Shown piece by piece: positions 43,835 through 53,818 of a stretch of DNA of 64,000 nt. The stretch spans positions 759,001 to 823,000 of the forward strand of contig NZ_PCOC01000002.1 of NCBI RefSeq assembly GCF_002975205.1. Direction: 5' to 3'. This DNA comes from Ochrobactrum vermis (lineage in GTDB: Bacteria; Pseudomonadota; Alphaproteobacteria; Rhizobiales; Rhizobiaceae). The notes beneath the pieces are model-generated. The model made no database searches, was not told the origin of the DNA, and was given only the letters and a program-made list of their open reading frames with translations. Positions within the stretch are counted from its first letter, which is position 1; every line of letters starts with the position of its first letter. The translations under genes were made by a program, and so were the position numbers.

Positions 43835-44655
43835 TCTCGACGGAACAGAATGCGCCCAAACCAGCCGGTGAACACGGCAAGGAAAACGGCAAAAAGGCCG
43901 TAGAGAAAGCTGTTCTGGTGGGCGGCGTTGTAGATGCTCTGTTCGAAGCCTGCCTTGACGATTTCCAGACTGGCATTGGCTTCACGCAGAAAAACACCGT
44001 TGCGGAACAGGAGCGCTCGGGCCTTGTGGCGACCAACCGGCACGTTGGCGGGTAGTTTGAGCGTGGCGCGAAACAAGGTGCGGGAAATGAACTCCACACC
44101 CCCGATGCGCTGTGTATACAGGCCCTGCCGGATTTTCATCTCGCGCAGTTCGTTGCCGAATGCCGGGATATTGCCCGACAGGCTGCCGGGATCTTCGGGA
44201 ACGAGATAGAAGTTGCGCACGCCCACCGAAAGCTGTCGGTAGATCTTCTCTTCGGCAATGTCCTGCAGATTGCGGGTGGAGGCCAGCGAATAGGAGAGTG
44301 GGACGCCCATGAAGGTTTCCGAATCCGCATTCACCCAGACACCGAGATAACGGTCCTTCTTGCGCACCACGAGGTCACGCGAAGGGCCTTGCAGCACGAC
44401 GATGATGTCGTAGCGTCCCTGCCGCTGGATCATTGGATCGGCATTGTCGAGCGCACCGAATATGGTGAGATCCGTGCCGCCAAAATTCGATGTGATGGCG
44501 ATGGTTTCGGTCGAAAGCCCGATTTCGATGGTTTCATCGGCGGGGTTTTGCAATTGCGGAACCGTGTTGCCGCTGCCGCTGGAATCGACCTGCGCAGCGG
44601 CGGTTTCCACCAACAGGAACATGAACAATGCGGAGGAGAGCGTGAGGCCCCGCAT
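43831..44655 (-). CDS. TIGR02186 family membrane protein
   Basis: A 274-residue protein with a signal peptide (MRGLTLSSALFMFLLVETAAAQ), a large periplasmic region (TIEIGLSTETIAITSNFGG through residues 210), and a C-terminal membrane helix (FLYGLFAVFLAVFTGWFGRILF). TIGR02186 proteins are found next to TauE/SafE permeases and probably assist them. The start one base after the TauE/SafE stop supports a two-gene operon. Confidence 0.9.
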   Translation of the reverse strand: MRGLTLSSALFMFLLVETAAAQVDSSGSGNTVPQLQNPADETIEIGLSTETIAITSNFGGTDLTIFGALDNADPMIQRQGRYDIIVVLQGPSRDLVVRKKDRYLGVWVNADSETFMGVPLSYSLASTRNLQDIAEEKIYRQLSVGVRNFYLVPEDPGSLSGNIPAFGNELREMKIRQGLYTQRIGGVEFISRTLFRATLKLPANVPVGRHKARALLFRNGVFLREANASLEIVKAGFEQSIYNAAHQNSFLYGLFAVFLAVFTGWFGRILFRRD

Positions 44656-44656
44656 G

Positions 44657-45577
44657 TCAGATATCCGCAATCGAAATGGAGAACAGATTGTCGGGTCGTA
44701 CAAACAGGCCAAAGGCGAGGCGCAGGCCAACGGCAAGCACCAGAAGCGCCAGCAGAAGGCGCAATTGTTCGCCGCGCAGCTTCTGTCCAGCGCGCGCTCC
44801 ATATTGTGCACCGATGACACCGCCAACCATCAGCAGGAAAGCAAGCACGATGTCGATGGACTGGTTGGTGGTCGCCTGCAGGACGGTTGTGAATGCAGTC
44901 ACAAAGGTGATCTGAAACAGCGAGGTTCCCACCACCACATTGGTCGGCACATGCAGCAGATAGATGAGAGCCGGCACCATGATGAAGCCGCCGCCAACGC
45001 CCATTACGGATGAGAGAAGACCGATGAAGAAACCGATACCGAGCACCGGAATGATGCTGACATAGATGGTGGATGCGCGGAACCGCATCTTGAATGGCAG
45101 ACGATGTATCCACGTGTGCTGGCCGGAGCGCCGAACGGCACCAGCCTGTCCCTTCTTCACGCGGCGGAGCGCACGCACGCTTTCCACCAGCATCAATCCG
45201 CCGACAGTGCCGAGGAAGAAGACGTAGAGGATCGAAACGATCAGGTCCAACTGGCCGAGATCGCGCAGCCACGAGAACACGAAGATGCCGACGAGGGAAC
45301 CCAATATGCCGCCCGCCACAAGAAACAGGCCAAGCTTGATATCGAGTGTTCGGCGCTTGAAATGCGCAAGGGCGCCGGAAACCGACGAAGCAATGACCTG
45401 ATTGGCGCCGGTGGCGACCGCGATTGCAGGCGGAATGTTATAAAAGATCAGAAGCGGCGTGATAAGAAAACCGCCGCCAACGCCGAACAATCCGGACAGG
45501 AAACCCACGGCGGCGCCCATGCCGAGAAGAACCAGCATGTTGACCGACAATTCCGCAATGGGAAGGTAAATACCCAA
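44657..45577 (-). CDS. TauE/SafE family sulfite/organosulfonate exporter
   Basis: A 306-residue inner-membrane permease with two repeats of four helices and the family motifs GFLSGLFGVGGGFLITPLL (first repeat) and GLLSSVMGVGGGFIMVPAL (second repeat). It exports sulfite or sulfonate-derived anions or takes up related anions. It is followed immediately by the TIGR02186 partner. Confidence 0.94.
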   Translation of the reverse strand: MGIYLPIAELSVNMLVLLGMGAAVGFLSGLFGVGGGFLITPLLIFYNIPPAIAVATGANQVIASSVSGALAHFKRRTLDIKLGLFLVAGGILGSLVGIFVFSWLRDLGQLDLIVSILYVFFLGTVGGLMLVESVRALRRVKKGQAGAVRRSGQHTWIHRLPFKMRFRASTIYVSIIPVLGIGFFIGLLSSVMGVGGGFIMVPALIYLLHVPTNVVVGTSLFQITFVTAFTTVLQATTNQSIDIVLAFLLMVGGVIGAQYGARAGQKLRGEQLRLLLALLVLAVGLRLAFGLFVRPDNLFSISIADI

Positions 45578-45966
45578 TTCCGAACCCGGCTTTCACGAAC
45601 GCATGACATACAGCTGCTTGCGGTCGCGCTTCTCCGCAAGATGTTTCACCCTACTAAAACATCTCCGGCAAAATTATGAAACGGTTCTGAGCGCGGAAAT
45701 GCATGAAAACAAGTAGTTAGGCTCAACTCAAACTTTGAGTTTCAACCGGACCACTCCTCATAATGTCTTGCTCTGTCGACGCAGCGGAGTCAAACGCCGA
45801 TTGCCGATAAGGTTACCTCGCGGCACTCTATTCAAGGAAATTTCCGGGGTGTTGTTTAAGAACAACAAAAAGAGTGTTGAAGAGTACTGAAAAAGGTGCG
45901 GTTGAGATAATCCCATAAAATATATAGGAAATACATCGGTGGAATCGGACATTGATGCATAGTGGA
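45578..45966. other. Intergenic stretch without a gene
   Basis: About 390 bp between two minus-strand genes. Small frames here have no ribosome site or recognisable content. It must hold the promoter of the TauE/SafE operon on its left side and the 3' end of the 45967 gene. Confidence 0.5.
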
Positions 45967-46521
45967 TCAGTCGACAACGTTCTGGCGGTTGCTGATGACG
46001 ATGTTGATATCTTCTTTCGGCGTGATGACGGAATGGCCAGACGACGGATAAAACTGCGCACGGATCGAGATGCTGTCCGACATTTTACTGTCGGTCAGGC
46101 TGCCGTTCTTTATGATATAAAGATAGGGATTGGTCAGGTTTACGCTGAAGTTTCCCGCGAAACGGCTACTGGATTTGAAGCCGAAGCAGTTCATGCTTTC
46201 GGCATAATAGTTGCCATTCATCACGTTCCATTCCTCCATAGGGCTGGAACGCGTCAGGCAGGTCTTTTTGCCATCGGGTGTGGTGAAGTTCGCGTTGAAT
46301 GACACAGCTATGAAGATATTCTTCAGCTCTAAACTGCCGGATAGAACTTTGAAAATGGATCTGTAGGGATGAATGTCCTCTGCGGGGACAAGCTGCTTGT
46401 CGCCGGAGGAAATTTCAAAATCGATCGCATCCCCCTGGAAACTTTTGATATCCTTGTCGAGCGCGAGGGGAATTTTCGCGATGATACCGTTTTCCATGTC
46501 GTTGTTTACGTGCAAGAGCAT
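45967..46521 (-). CDS. Hypothetical protein (184 aa), orphan
   Basis: A 184-residue protein with no recognised family, opening MLLHVNNDMENGIIAKIPLA. It has no signal peptide and no membrane helix. Regularly alternating hydrophobic residues (ELKNIFIAVSFNANF, FAGNFSVNLTNPYLYII) suggest a beta-sandwich. Two Cys are present (KTCLTR, MNCFGF). GAGGGGATAG precedes the ATG. It is more A/T-rich than its neighbours and stands alone, so it may be a recent arrival. Confidence 0.7.
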   Translation of the reverse strand: MLLHVNNDMENGIIAKIPLALDKDIKSFQGDAIDFEISSGDKQLVPAEDIHPYRSIFKVLSGSLELKNIFIAVSFNANFTTPDGKKTCLTRSSPMEEWNVMNGNYYAESMNCFGFKSSSRFAGNFSVNLTNPYLYIIKNGSLTDSKMSDSISIRAQFYPSSGHSVITPKEDINIVISNRQNVVD

Positions 46522-46661
46522 CGTCTATCCCCTCGTTGATAGGAGGTAAATGATAAGCCTCAACGAGTCGATTCAACCTGTCACTTCTTTCAGACACCTA
46601 TGGTCGAAGCGAAAAAGGGCAGCGTGTGCTGCCCTTGAAAAATCAATGTAGCTTCAATGAA

Positions 46662-49600
46662 TTATTTGTTCTTCTCAAGCAGAAGCTGGACCAGTTTCTG
46701 ATCGACATCGCCGGTGGGCGTCTGTCCATTTGCCTTCTGGAATGCGGCAATTGCGGCGCGGGTCTTGCCGCCCATCAGACCATCGGCTGAGCCAACATCG
46801 TAGCCGTTTTTCTGAAGAATGAGCTGGATGTTGTGAACCGCCTTCTTCATGTCCACCGAGCCGGTGGTAAGTGGTTTGTTTTCGGCCCACGCGTCCGGCA
46901 CGTCAATGGAATTGGTCGCCTGATCAAGCGGTTTGGCCTTCCAGAGCTTGACCGTGTCCTTGGCGTGTTCGAGCTGTTCCGGCTTCAGAGCCTTGGCAAT
47001 CTGGTCACGCTTGTCTGCAGCATCCTTGTCGCCGGTATTGGCGGCGAGAGAGAACCACTTGTAGCTCTCCTCCAGATTGGCTGGCATGCCCAGCCCCTTG
47101 GCAGCAAGGATGCCGAGGTTGAACTGGCTATCCTTCACACCGAGTTCTGCAGCGTCGGTGAACCAGCGCACCGCAGACGTATTGTCCGGGTTACCATTGG
47201 CGCCGGTTGCGAAAAGGACGGCAAGATTATGCATCGCGCTTGCGTTGCCCTGCTGCGCCGAGAGCTGATACCAGGTCTTGGCCTTGTCGAGGTCGCGGGG
47301 CATGCCAAGACCCTTTTCGTTGAAATTGCCGAGGCGGTACTGCGCCGGGGCGAAGCCCTGACTTGCAGAAATCTCGTACCATTTTGCCGCCTTGGCAAAG
47401 TCGGCGGCAACGCCGCGCCCTTCCATGTAGCGGTTACCGACTTCGAAGAGGGCGCGAGAGTCGCCCTTGGCCGCAGCTTCGCGAAGTGCCACCGGTCCAG
47501 CTTCTTCCGGCACAAGCGGAATAGAGGCCTGGGTTTGGGTGGTGGGGTCGGTCGATGTGGCCGTTTCGACCGGATTGGTAGTCGCTTCGGCTGATCCGGC
47601 CTGCGGCTCGATCTGTGTAGGAATTTCTACCGTGGCCTGTTGCTCATTCGCTTGTGCCGTAATGGGTTCCTGAGCAACGTTTTCTGCGCGCGGCTCCGTG
47701 ATCGGGGTTGTTGTCGCCGGTGCGATTTCAGCCGATTGAGGGGATGCGGGGGTGGTATCCGACGCGATCTTGGCGGCGATTTCGTCGGTTGGCGCAGCCG
47801 GGTTATCGGTGACGGTTGTGTCGATCTGCGGAGGGACCGTATCGATTGCCATGTCCACCGGTTCGTCGCGGTTGAGGAAGGCAGAACCGATCTGTAGACC
47901 GGCCATAGCGATCATCACGGCACCGATGGCCATCAGAATGGGTTTGCGCTGGCGCTGGATCATGTCGCCGACCGACGACTTCTTTTTGCCAGAGCGCTTG
48001 GTTGCGCCCTTCTGAAGCTGTTCGGCTTCGGCGGCGGCAAGCTGGGCGGCGCGCCGTGCTGCGGTTATAAAGTCCACCTTACCATTAGCGGCAAGTGCCG
48101 CATCGGCCGCATCTTCGCGCTGGCGGCGTTCTTCGCGCACCCGCTTCATGATCGAATTAAGATCCGGCATGCCTTCGCCTTGAGGGCGAGGAGATGGGGT
48201 TCTTTCGAGCTCAGGTTCTTCGTGCGTGATCGGCTCGATGGCAGCAAGGTCGCTTTCGAAGGCTGGCGCGTCGAGTGTCGCATCAAACGCGCTGGCTTCG
48301 AGCGTTTCGTCGTTCTTTCCAGCGGACTTGTCGGCCCTGCGACCGCGTATTGCCTTGGCAAAGCCGCCGAAGAGCGATGATTTGCCAGCCGCATCGCCCG
48401 CCTGCATGTTGACAGGACCGGTTTCACTCTGAACGGTCGCGAATGCCGCTTCCGCAGCGGCCGCAGCCGGTGAACGCGGTGCCGACGGACGCGAGGATCC
48501 AGAGTTCGGGCTCGTGAAGACCTGCTGTCTTTCGGTGTCCGGCGTATCCGGCTTTCCAACCACGTCCTGCTCAAGTCGGGCCAGACGGTCGACAATCTTG
48601 ACTAGCGTGTCATGCACGGTCTCGAATGTCTTGCCGTTGCGCTCGTCGGAATTGCGCGCCAGAGCTTCGAGCGATTTCATGTCGTCGGCGAGTTGGCGGG
48701 CGATTACGCTGTCGCCATGCGAACCGTGCTGCAGAACCCGCGCGACCGCACTTTCGGCGGCTTCACGCGCTGCATCGAGTACTGTTTCGCGATTGGAGGC
48801 GATGGAGCGCTCTATGGAATCGAGACGCGGCTTCAGCTCTGCGATTTCGGCGACGGGCTGCGCCAGATGATGCGCGATATTTGCAATCTGATCTTCAAGG
48901 CTACGGATAGCCTTCATGTCGAGGCCCGGACCTTCATAGGCGGGGGCCTGCAGGAGGCCCAGCGAAATCTGCTGCGAAAGATCGTCCAGGCGGCCTTCCA
49001 GCGAGTGGATGGCGCTGCTGTCGACGTGCTGGGTAGCATATTGCGTGTCGAGACGCTGGGTCAGTTCCGCGAAACGGCGGTCGATCTTGTCCAGAACGGC
49101 AGGATGCGGCTCTTCGGCCCTGCGTTCGGCGGCTTCGAGTTTTTCGCCGATGGCTTCAAGGCGTGCCTCAACAGCCTGATAGTCGGACTGGCTGAGATTC
49201 TCCATCACCTTGCCAACCTGGTTGGCAAGCAGGTTGATCTGGTGTGCGAGCTGGTCGATAACGCCGTCCGGCATTGCCGAGTTGCTTGAAAGCCCGTCGA
49301 TACGCGAGGAAAGTTCACCGAGCTTGCGATAAAGCGTGTCTGAATTCTGCTGCGTTGCCGAAGCGGCAAGCTGTTCTGCAAGTTCCGCCAGACGGCTTTC
49401 AATGCGCTCCAGGCGACGCGCACCATCCTGATCCGGGCGCTGGGCACGGCTTGTCGCGATGATGGCCCGACTTATTTCGTTCAGCCGCTCGTCGATCTGT
49501 TGCAGGCGGCCCTGTTCGAGCGACGATGCATGTTGGGGGCTGAGGGATTCCTCGATGGAATTTGCAAGCTGGCCGATGCGATCTTCGATTGCACTCAGGC

Positions 49601-50264
49601 GGTTCGATTGCGGTAAGGTGCCGATGGCGTCACGCACCTGCTCAAGCCGCGCGCCGATTGCATCCAGCGCCGGATCTCCTGCGTTGTGGCGCTGCTCGAA
49701 CGCCTCGAAACGCGCGTCGAACTGGTCCCAGCGATTGTTGAGGCGATGCAGCGTTTCTTCGCGGGCAAGGCTCTGGACGGTGCGATTGAGCTCTTCGAGC
49801 TGGCGGCGGAGCGCCTGTGCGTTGGCCTCGCTGCTGCGTTCGGCGAGAAGGTGCACACTGTCGCTGATGCGTTCGAAATCGTCGCTCATCCGCTGTGTAA
49901 AGCCTTCTTCGCTCGCTGCGCGCTGAAGGCGGGTCATCTCACGGCTGGCACGGCTGACTTCTGCACTCGATGCATAGGCTTGCTGCGGGGCGTCATGGCT
50001 CCCGCGCATCCGGCGCAGATTTTCGGCAATTTCAGCAAGGCCAGTTACAGTCTCGTCCGGATGGCGCGCCGGCTTGCGTTCGGAGCGCAGAATGTCCCGC
50101 ATATCGGGCGTGTCGTCCTTTTCCAGATCCACAAGGCGCTTTTCGAGACTGGCCAGTGTCTGATTGAGTTCTTCCATGGCAGGCGAAGGTGCGCGGCGCT
50201 CGCGGCGGGCGTTCAATTCGTCAATGATGGATCGTGAACCTGACGCCAGATCTGGGTTTGCCAT
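46662..50264 (-). CDS. Sel1-repeat, peptidoglycan-binding membrane protein, PodJ-like
   Basis: This 1200-residue protein has four parts. Residues 1-600 are mostly coiled coil (LEKRLVDLEKD, EQVRDAIGTLPQSNRL). A disordered acidic linker follows, then one membrane helix near 773-795 (ILMAIGAVMIAMAGLQIG). The periplasmic part has Sel1 repeats at about 940-1085 (ALFEVGNRYMEGRGVAAD, AQYRLGNFNEKGLGM) and a C-terminal peptidoglycan-binding domain (about 1140-1200, IQLILQKNGYDVGSADGLMG). The layout matches polar organising factor PodJ of alphaproteobacteria. The start at 50264 (MANPDLASG) is preferred over a TTG at 50306. The Ala/Gln-rich composition and length are typical. Confidence 0.88.
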   Translation of the reverse strand: MANPDLASGSRSIIDELNARRERRAPSPAMEELNQTLASLEKRLVDLEKDDTPDMRDILRSERKPARHPDETVTGLAEIAENLRRMRGSHDAPQQAYASSAEVSRASREMTRLQRAASEEGFTQRMSDDFERISDSVHLLAERSSEANAQALRRQLEELNRTVQSLAREETLHRLNNRWDQFDARFEAFEQRHNAGDPALDAIGARLEQVRDAIGTLPQSNRLSAIEDRIGQLANSIEESLSPQHASSLEQGRLQQIDERLNEISRAIIATSRAQRPDQDGARRLERIESRLAELAEQLAASATQQNSDTLYRKLGELSSRIDGLSSNSAMPDGVIDQLAHQINLLANQVGKVMENLSQSDYQAVEARLEAIGEKLEAAERRAEEPHPAVLDKIDRRFAELTQRLDTQYATQHVDSSAIHSLEGRLDDLSQQISLGLLQAPAYEGPGLDMKAIRSLEDQIANIAHHLAQPVAEIAELKPRLDSIERSIASNRETVLDAAREAAESAVARVLQHGSHGDSVIARQLADDMKSLEALARNSDERNGKTFETVHDTLVKIVDRLARLEQDVVGKPDTPDTERQQVFTSPNSGSSRPSAPRSPAAAAAEAAFATVQSETGPVNMQAGDAAGKSSLFGGFAKAIRGRRADKSAGKNDETLEASAFDATLDAPAFESDLAAIEPITHEEPELERTPSPRPQGEGMPDLNSIMKRVREERRQREDAADAALAANGKVDFITAARRAAQLAAAEAEQLQKGATKRSGKKKSSVGDMIQRQRKPILMAIGAVMIAMAGLQIGSAFLNRDEPVDMAIDTVPPQIDTTVTDNPAAPTDEIAAKIASDTTPASPQSAEIAPATTTPITEPRAENVAQEPITAQANEQQATVEIPTQIEPQAGSAEATTNPVETATSTDPTTQTQASIPLVPEEAGPVALREAAAKGDSRALFEVGNRYMEGRGVAADFAKAAKWYEISASQGFAPAQYRLGNFNEKGLGMPRDLDKAKTWYQLSAQQGNASAMHNLAVLFATGANGNPDNTSAVRWFTDAAELGVKDSQFNLGILAAKGLGMPANLEESYKWFSLAANTGDKDAADKRDQIAKALKPEQLEHAKDTVKLWKAKPLDQATNSIDVPDAWAENKPLTTGSVDMKKAVHNIQLILQKNGYDVGSADGLMGGKTRAAIAAFQKANGQTPTGDVDQKLVQLLLEKNK

Positions 50265-50629
50265 GAGAAATTCACTTTTTCCAATGATAGAGACTGCCGA
50301 GAGCAAATTTCACCAGCGCAACAAGCGAGAATTTGCTCTGCTTACATTTGTACAAACGTGGTAAATAACTCGTTAATATATGCGACTAAGTGAGTGCTTT
50401 AGTGGGGCGGAAAAGCATCCCACGGTTGAGCGGGCTGAATTCGGCGTATCGAAGCAGCCTGACATGGAAAGCTGATTTATCGAGTATGGACGACGAGTGA
50501 ATTGCGGCGGCGAGTGTAAATCGAAGCTGCGGCACTGACAGCAATGTCAATGTGAGCTGTCATCAACAGTGGTTCCATCGCGCAATTGTGCGGTGACCGG
50601 GCGTTTCCGGGGGCGGAAACAGGTAGAAC

Positions 50630-51097
50630 ATGAGTAAACAGACAAAAGCGCGGGAGCTGGCTGCAGATGTCGCGATTGCGGATCTGCTAACCGGCACAAG
50701 CGGGCATATGCGAAAGGAAAATCAGTCAGGCGGTCAATTATACCGGATTGGTGATCTGGCCGAGGAGTTCGACCTGACGTTGCGGGCCTTGCGTTTTTAC
50801 GAAGGCAAGGGATTGCTTAATCCGCGCCGCGCGGGCGTGACGCGGCTTTACGATTACAACGACCACACACGATTGCGTCTCATCCTGTTTGGGCGCCGTA
50901 TCGGCTTCACGCTGAGCGAGATGGGGCAGCTTATCAGCGTGTGGGAAAAGGGCGCCAGTGACTCCGCCGAGATTGAGCGGCTGCGCGGGCGCTTCAGGGA
51001 AAAACTGGTCGAGCTTGAGAAGAAAAAGGACGAGGTCGACCGGTCCGTCGATGAGCTTCGGGCCATTCTGGCGCGGATGGGAAAAGCGCCGATCTGA
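50630..51097 (+). CDS. MerR-family regulator, LiuR-like
   Basis: A 155-residue MerR regulator with the helix-turn-helix at about residues 36-75 (LYRIGDLAEEFDLTLRALRFYEGKGLL), the RLILFGRRIGFTLSEMGQLI wing region, and a C-terminal dimerisation coiled coil (LRGRFREKLVELEKKKDEVD). No metal-binding Cys are seen. It resembles LiuR regulators of branched-chain and fatty-acid catabolism. The operator-like palindromes at 36357 and 54385, flanking it on both sides, fit that role. Its own upstream region has a related GTTTCCG-N4-CGGAAAC dyad near 50604-50621. A start at 50708 (MRKENQSGG) is possible. Confidence 0.88.
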   Translation: MSKQTKARELAADVAIADLLTGTSGHMRKENQSGGQLYRIGDLAEEFDLTLRALRFYEGKGLLNPRRAGVTRLYDYNDHTRLRLILFGRRIGFTLSEMGQLISVWEKGASDSAEIERLRGRFREKLVELEKKKDEVDRSVDELRAILARMGKAPI

Positions 51098-51124
51098 TTT
51101 CCGGTATTTGAGATATGAAAATGT

Positions 51125-51165
51125 GACCGCCCTTGTCTGCGCCAGTCGGACAGACAAGGGCGGTC
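51125..51165 (+). terminator. Long hairpin downstream of the MerR gene
   Basis: A 15-bp perfect stem GACCGCCCTTGTCTG / CAGACAAGGGCGGTC with an 11-nt loop, 27 bp after the MerR stop. No U-tract follows directly, so it may stabilise the mRNA or stop transcription with help. The rest of 51166-51761 shows no gene. Confidence 0.6.
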
Positions 51166-51761
51166 TCGATAGCTCGTTATCTCTTAAACCGAGTAACGAA
51201 CTATCGTTTTGTACGTAATGAAAAATATAGAGTTGAAAATCATCGGCACCAGAATGTGACATCGGCCAGCGCACCGATACTGGCGGCGGTGGAACCGTTG
51301 CCATTTCGTCTCGACACTTTTGCAAGCCGCTGTCGCATTCTGTCTTACTGCTTCAAATGCTCCGCCCTGATGAGGTCATCGGGAAAGCAGATGTTGCCGA
51401 CAAGACAGCGGGGGTAAGTGCCGAAATAATATATTGCATATCGTAAAAAGTTCCTGGTTATCAAAACGCCGCCAGCCTAACTGTTTTTAGAGTTATTCTA
51501 AATAGCAAGTTGGTGGGTGATCCGTACACATCAGGAATCGCTCATATTATAGGGTCCAAATCATTAAATTTGGCCAGCGTGACCGGGTTCGAAGTTACCG
51601 GAAATACGGGGTTTACAGGGAGGTTCTGCGTAGCGTTTCGACGCGGCGTCGCCAGGCGGAATGTTTCAGCCTGTCGCACGAAGTGTGCCGCCTGAAGGGA
51701 ACTTCGACGTTGTGGTCCGGTTATCCCAGCCTTGCGACTTAACGCGAAAGTGAGGCTGAAA

Positions 51762-52274
51762 ATGAAAAGAGCTCTTGTTCTGACCGCAGCGGCGTTTCTC
51801 GCCAGCTCCGGTTTCGCGCTCGCGCAGGACCGAGTGCTTATCGAAGTGCCTCAGGCAGCACGCGACTATGTCATCGCAAATCCGTCGGATCCTGTCGTCA
51901 TTGAGGGAGAAATCAGCGATGGCTATGTCCTTCCCGATGCGGTGGCGGTTCATCCGATCCCCGAAAATCCGGATTTCGGTTATATCTATGTCAATGGCGA
52001 GCCGGTGATTGTTTCCATGCAGAACCGCCAGGTTGTCTATTACGTCGATGAGCCGAATGCCGGACCGCTCGTGCCGAAGGAAATCGTGACCTATATCGAA
52101 ACCAACCCGGTTGATCCGGTCATGATTGAAGGGGATTTGGCGGAAGGCTCGGTGATCCCGGAGGACATGCCACTTGTGGCCGTTCCCGACCAGCCAACTT
52201 ACTCCTATGTCTATGTGGAGGACCGTCCGGCTCTGATCGATACGCAGACCCGCCGTGTCGTTTGGGTCAAGTAA
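51762..52274 (+). CDS. DUF1236 secreted protein with two repeats
   Basis: A 170-residue exported protein with a signal peptide (MKRALVLTAAAFLASSGFALAQ). The mature part has two tandem DUF1236-like units (ARDYVIANPSDPVVIEGEIS and IVTYIETNPVDPVMIEGDLA), each ending in a YVYV / YIYV strand and RQVVYYV or RRVVWVK. Function is unknown; such proteins are common in rhizobial periplasms. The start at 51762 has GAGG upstream. It converges with the DUF1344 gene. Confidence 0.87.
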   Translation: MKRALVLTAAAFLASSGFALAQDRVLIEVPQAARDYVIANPSDPVVIEGEISDGYVLPDAVAVHPIPENPDFGYIYVNGEPVIVSMQNRQVVYYVDEPNAGPLVPKEIVTYIETNPVDPVMIEGDLAEGSVIPEDMPLVAVPDQPTYSYVYVEDRPALIDTQTRRVVWVK

Positions 52275-52302
52275 GCACGATAGAGGGGATCAAATAGGGC
52301 AA

Positions 52303-52330
52303 GGAAAGGCGGCAGAGTTGCCGCCTTTCC
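52303..52330. terminator. Terminator between convergent genes
   Basis: Stem GGAAAGGCGGCA / TGCCGCCTTTCC with a short loop, between the stops of the DUF1236 and DUF1344 genes. It can serve both. Confidence 0.75.
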
Positions 52331-52336
52331 CACCCG

Positions 52337-52609
52337 TTACATGTGGTGCATCTGGGATGCCGGGCCGACATAATCGGCGTGATCGTCACCGTTCAAATTG
52401 CTTTGCCAGTCGACGATAACCTTTTCGCCGGGCCGCACATTTGGATGATAGGGCGGATAGAGTTCGAAGCTCTGACCGTCGGCCAAGGTGACGACGTGGC
52501 TCGCCTGATCGTAGGACTTCAGCGTTCCCATGGTGAAATCTTCCGCATGGGCGGCAAACGAAAACAGCGAAACACTTGCCGCAATGGCGGCCATAAGGTG
52601 GTACCGCAT
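52337..52609 (-). CDS. DUF1344 secreted protein
   Basis: A 90-residue exported protein with a signal peptide (MRYHLMAAIAASVSLFSFAAHA) and a small beta domain (GTLKSYDQASHVVTLADGQSF and GEKVIVDWQ). DUF1344 proteins are small periplasmic proteins of unknown function. The start at 52609 follows GGGAGAAG by about seven bases. Confidence 0.85.
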   Translation of the reverse strand: MRYHLMAAIAASVSLFSFAAHAEDFTMGTLKSYDQASHVVTLADGQSFELYPPYHPNVRPGEKVIVDWQSNLNGDDHADYVGPASQMHHM

Positions 52610-53127
52610 TTCAATCTTCTCCCGAATGGCGCAAACTGGACTGCGCTCCTTCGAAGGATCGTCAACTCGCATATTCATTCAACTATGCCGGGCCGATCCT
52701 GTCTATTGAAGTAGCGATTAATTTGTCGGGCTCCATAGCAAAGCCGATCAACAGAATTCACGCCCGATCACAGCTCTGCGACTGGGGTTCAAGGGTGAAA
52801 ATCCCCATCTGTTATTTACAATAAAACCGTAATTGAGGGTTCATGCTGACGGAGTTGTTGCTCGATAATTTCCGGTAAACTTTGCATTTATGGACCGTTG
52901 TTTTCAACCATTCAAAAAGTTCTATGGCGAAATCGAATTGGCACTGAAAAATAAAATTGGTCTGCTACCCTTGTAGGCAGTGACATAAGGGTATATCTAT
53001 TACAAATCGATTTTGTCATCGAACGACAAGGCGCGTGTTGCGTCCTGACTTTTCTTTCAATTTCGTAAAATACGCAGCGAAATTTATTTCGTTATTCTTC
53101 AACCATGCGAATCGAAAGGAATTCTCT
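52610..53127. other. Long non-coding region before the cold-shock gene
   Basis: About 500 bp without a gene. The last 100 bp or so are A/T-rich (TTTCGTAAAATACGCAGCG, TTATTTCG) and form the 5' leader of the cold-shock gene. Such leaders often fold in a temperature-dependent way. No specific element was identified. Confidence 0.4.
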
Positions 53128-53337
53128 ATGGCAAACGGAACAGTAAAATTCTTCAACGGCGGCAAAGGCTTCGGATTTATTCAGCCTGATGATGGTTCGC
53201 CGGATGTGTTTGTTCACATCTCTGCTGTTGAGCGTGCAGGTATGCATACACTCAATGAAGGTCAGAAGGTGAGCTTCGAGCTGGTGGCTGATCGCCGTTC
53301 CGGCAAGAAGGCCGCTGATAATCTTCAGGCGCTGTAA
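53128..53337 (+). CDS. Cold-shock protein (CspA family)
   Basis: A 69-residue single-domain cold-shock protein. It has the RNA-binding motifs [11 protein letters not shown] (RNP1) and VFVHIS (RNP2) on an OB fold. It binds single-stranded RNA and acts as an RNA chaperone. AAAGGA precedes the ATG, and a long A/T-rich leader lies upstream. A good terminator follows. Confidence 0.95.
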   Translation: MANGTVKFFNGGKGFGFIQPDDGSPDVFVHISAVERAGMHTLNEGQKVSFELVADRRSGKKAADNLQAL

Positions 53338-53406
53338 CTCGGCGTAAAGACGTTGTCTCCGATCTTTGACCACGGATGTACTGGCATTGATTGTTGAGGC
53401 GATTGA

Positions 53407-53433
53407 AAGGTCGGGTTTCTCCCGGCCTTTTTT
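53407..53433 (+). terminator. Terminator of the cold-shock gene
   Basis: Stem AAGGTCGGG / CCCGGCCTT with a TTTCT loop and a following run of T residues, about 70 bp after the stop. Confidence 0.85.
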
Positions 53434-53489
53434 ATTTTGGAATGCATCCTGAAAGGTGTGACGCGGCTCTTCACAGGGGAGTAGGTTGA

Positions 53490-53681
53490 ATGCTCGAAGA
53501 AAAATCGGCGGGACTGACCAAGGATACGCTCTTCAAGAAACCGCTTTCGCGCATGGAGGCAAAGAGCGCCGTAACCGACCAGACGGCTAGAGCTATCCTT
53601 CAGCACGAAAAAGCTGCGGTGGATGCCAAGACCGAACGGTTGAAAGCTGCGCGCCTTGAGCGCGACAGGCGTGATCCGTAG
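53490..53681 (+). CDS. Small hypothetical protein (63 aa)
   Basis: A 63-residue, basic, helical protein opening MLEEKSAGLTKDTLFKKPLS and ending with an Arg-rich helix (KAARLERDRRDP). Small proteins of this type are frequent in rhizobia and their function is unknown. GGGGAGTAGG lies upstream of the ATG. It sits between the cold-shock and S21 genes. Confidence 0.65.
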   Translation: MLEEKSAGLTKDTLFKKPLSRMEAKSAVTDQTARAILQHEKAAVDAKTERLKAARLERDRRDP

Positions 53682-53818
53682 CATATTCGGGCGCGACAGG
53701 CGTGATCTATAGAGTGATCGTGCATTCGTGCAAGATGAATGAATGGAGACCGGTCGCAGCGGCGCGATGAAACGATGGCGTTTTGTCGGTTAGTTCGCGG
53801 GCCATGAAAGGAGTTAAT

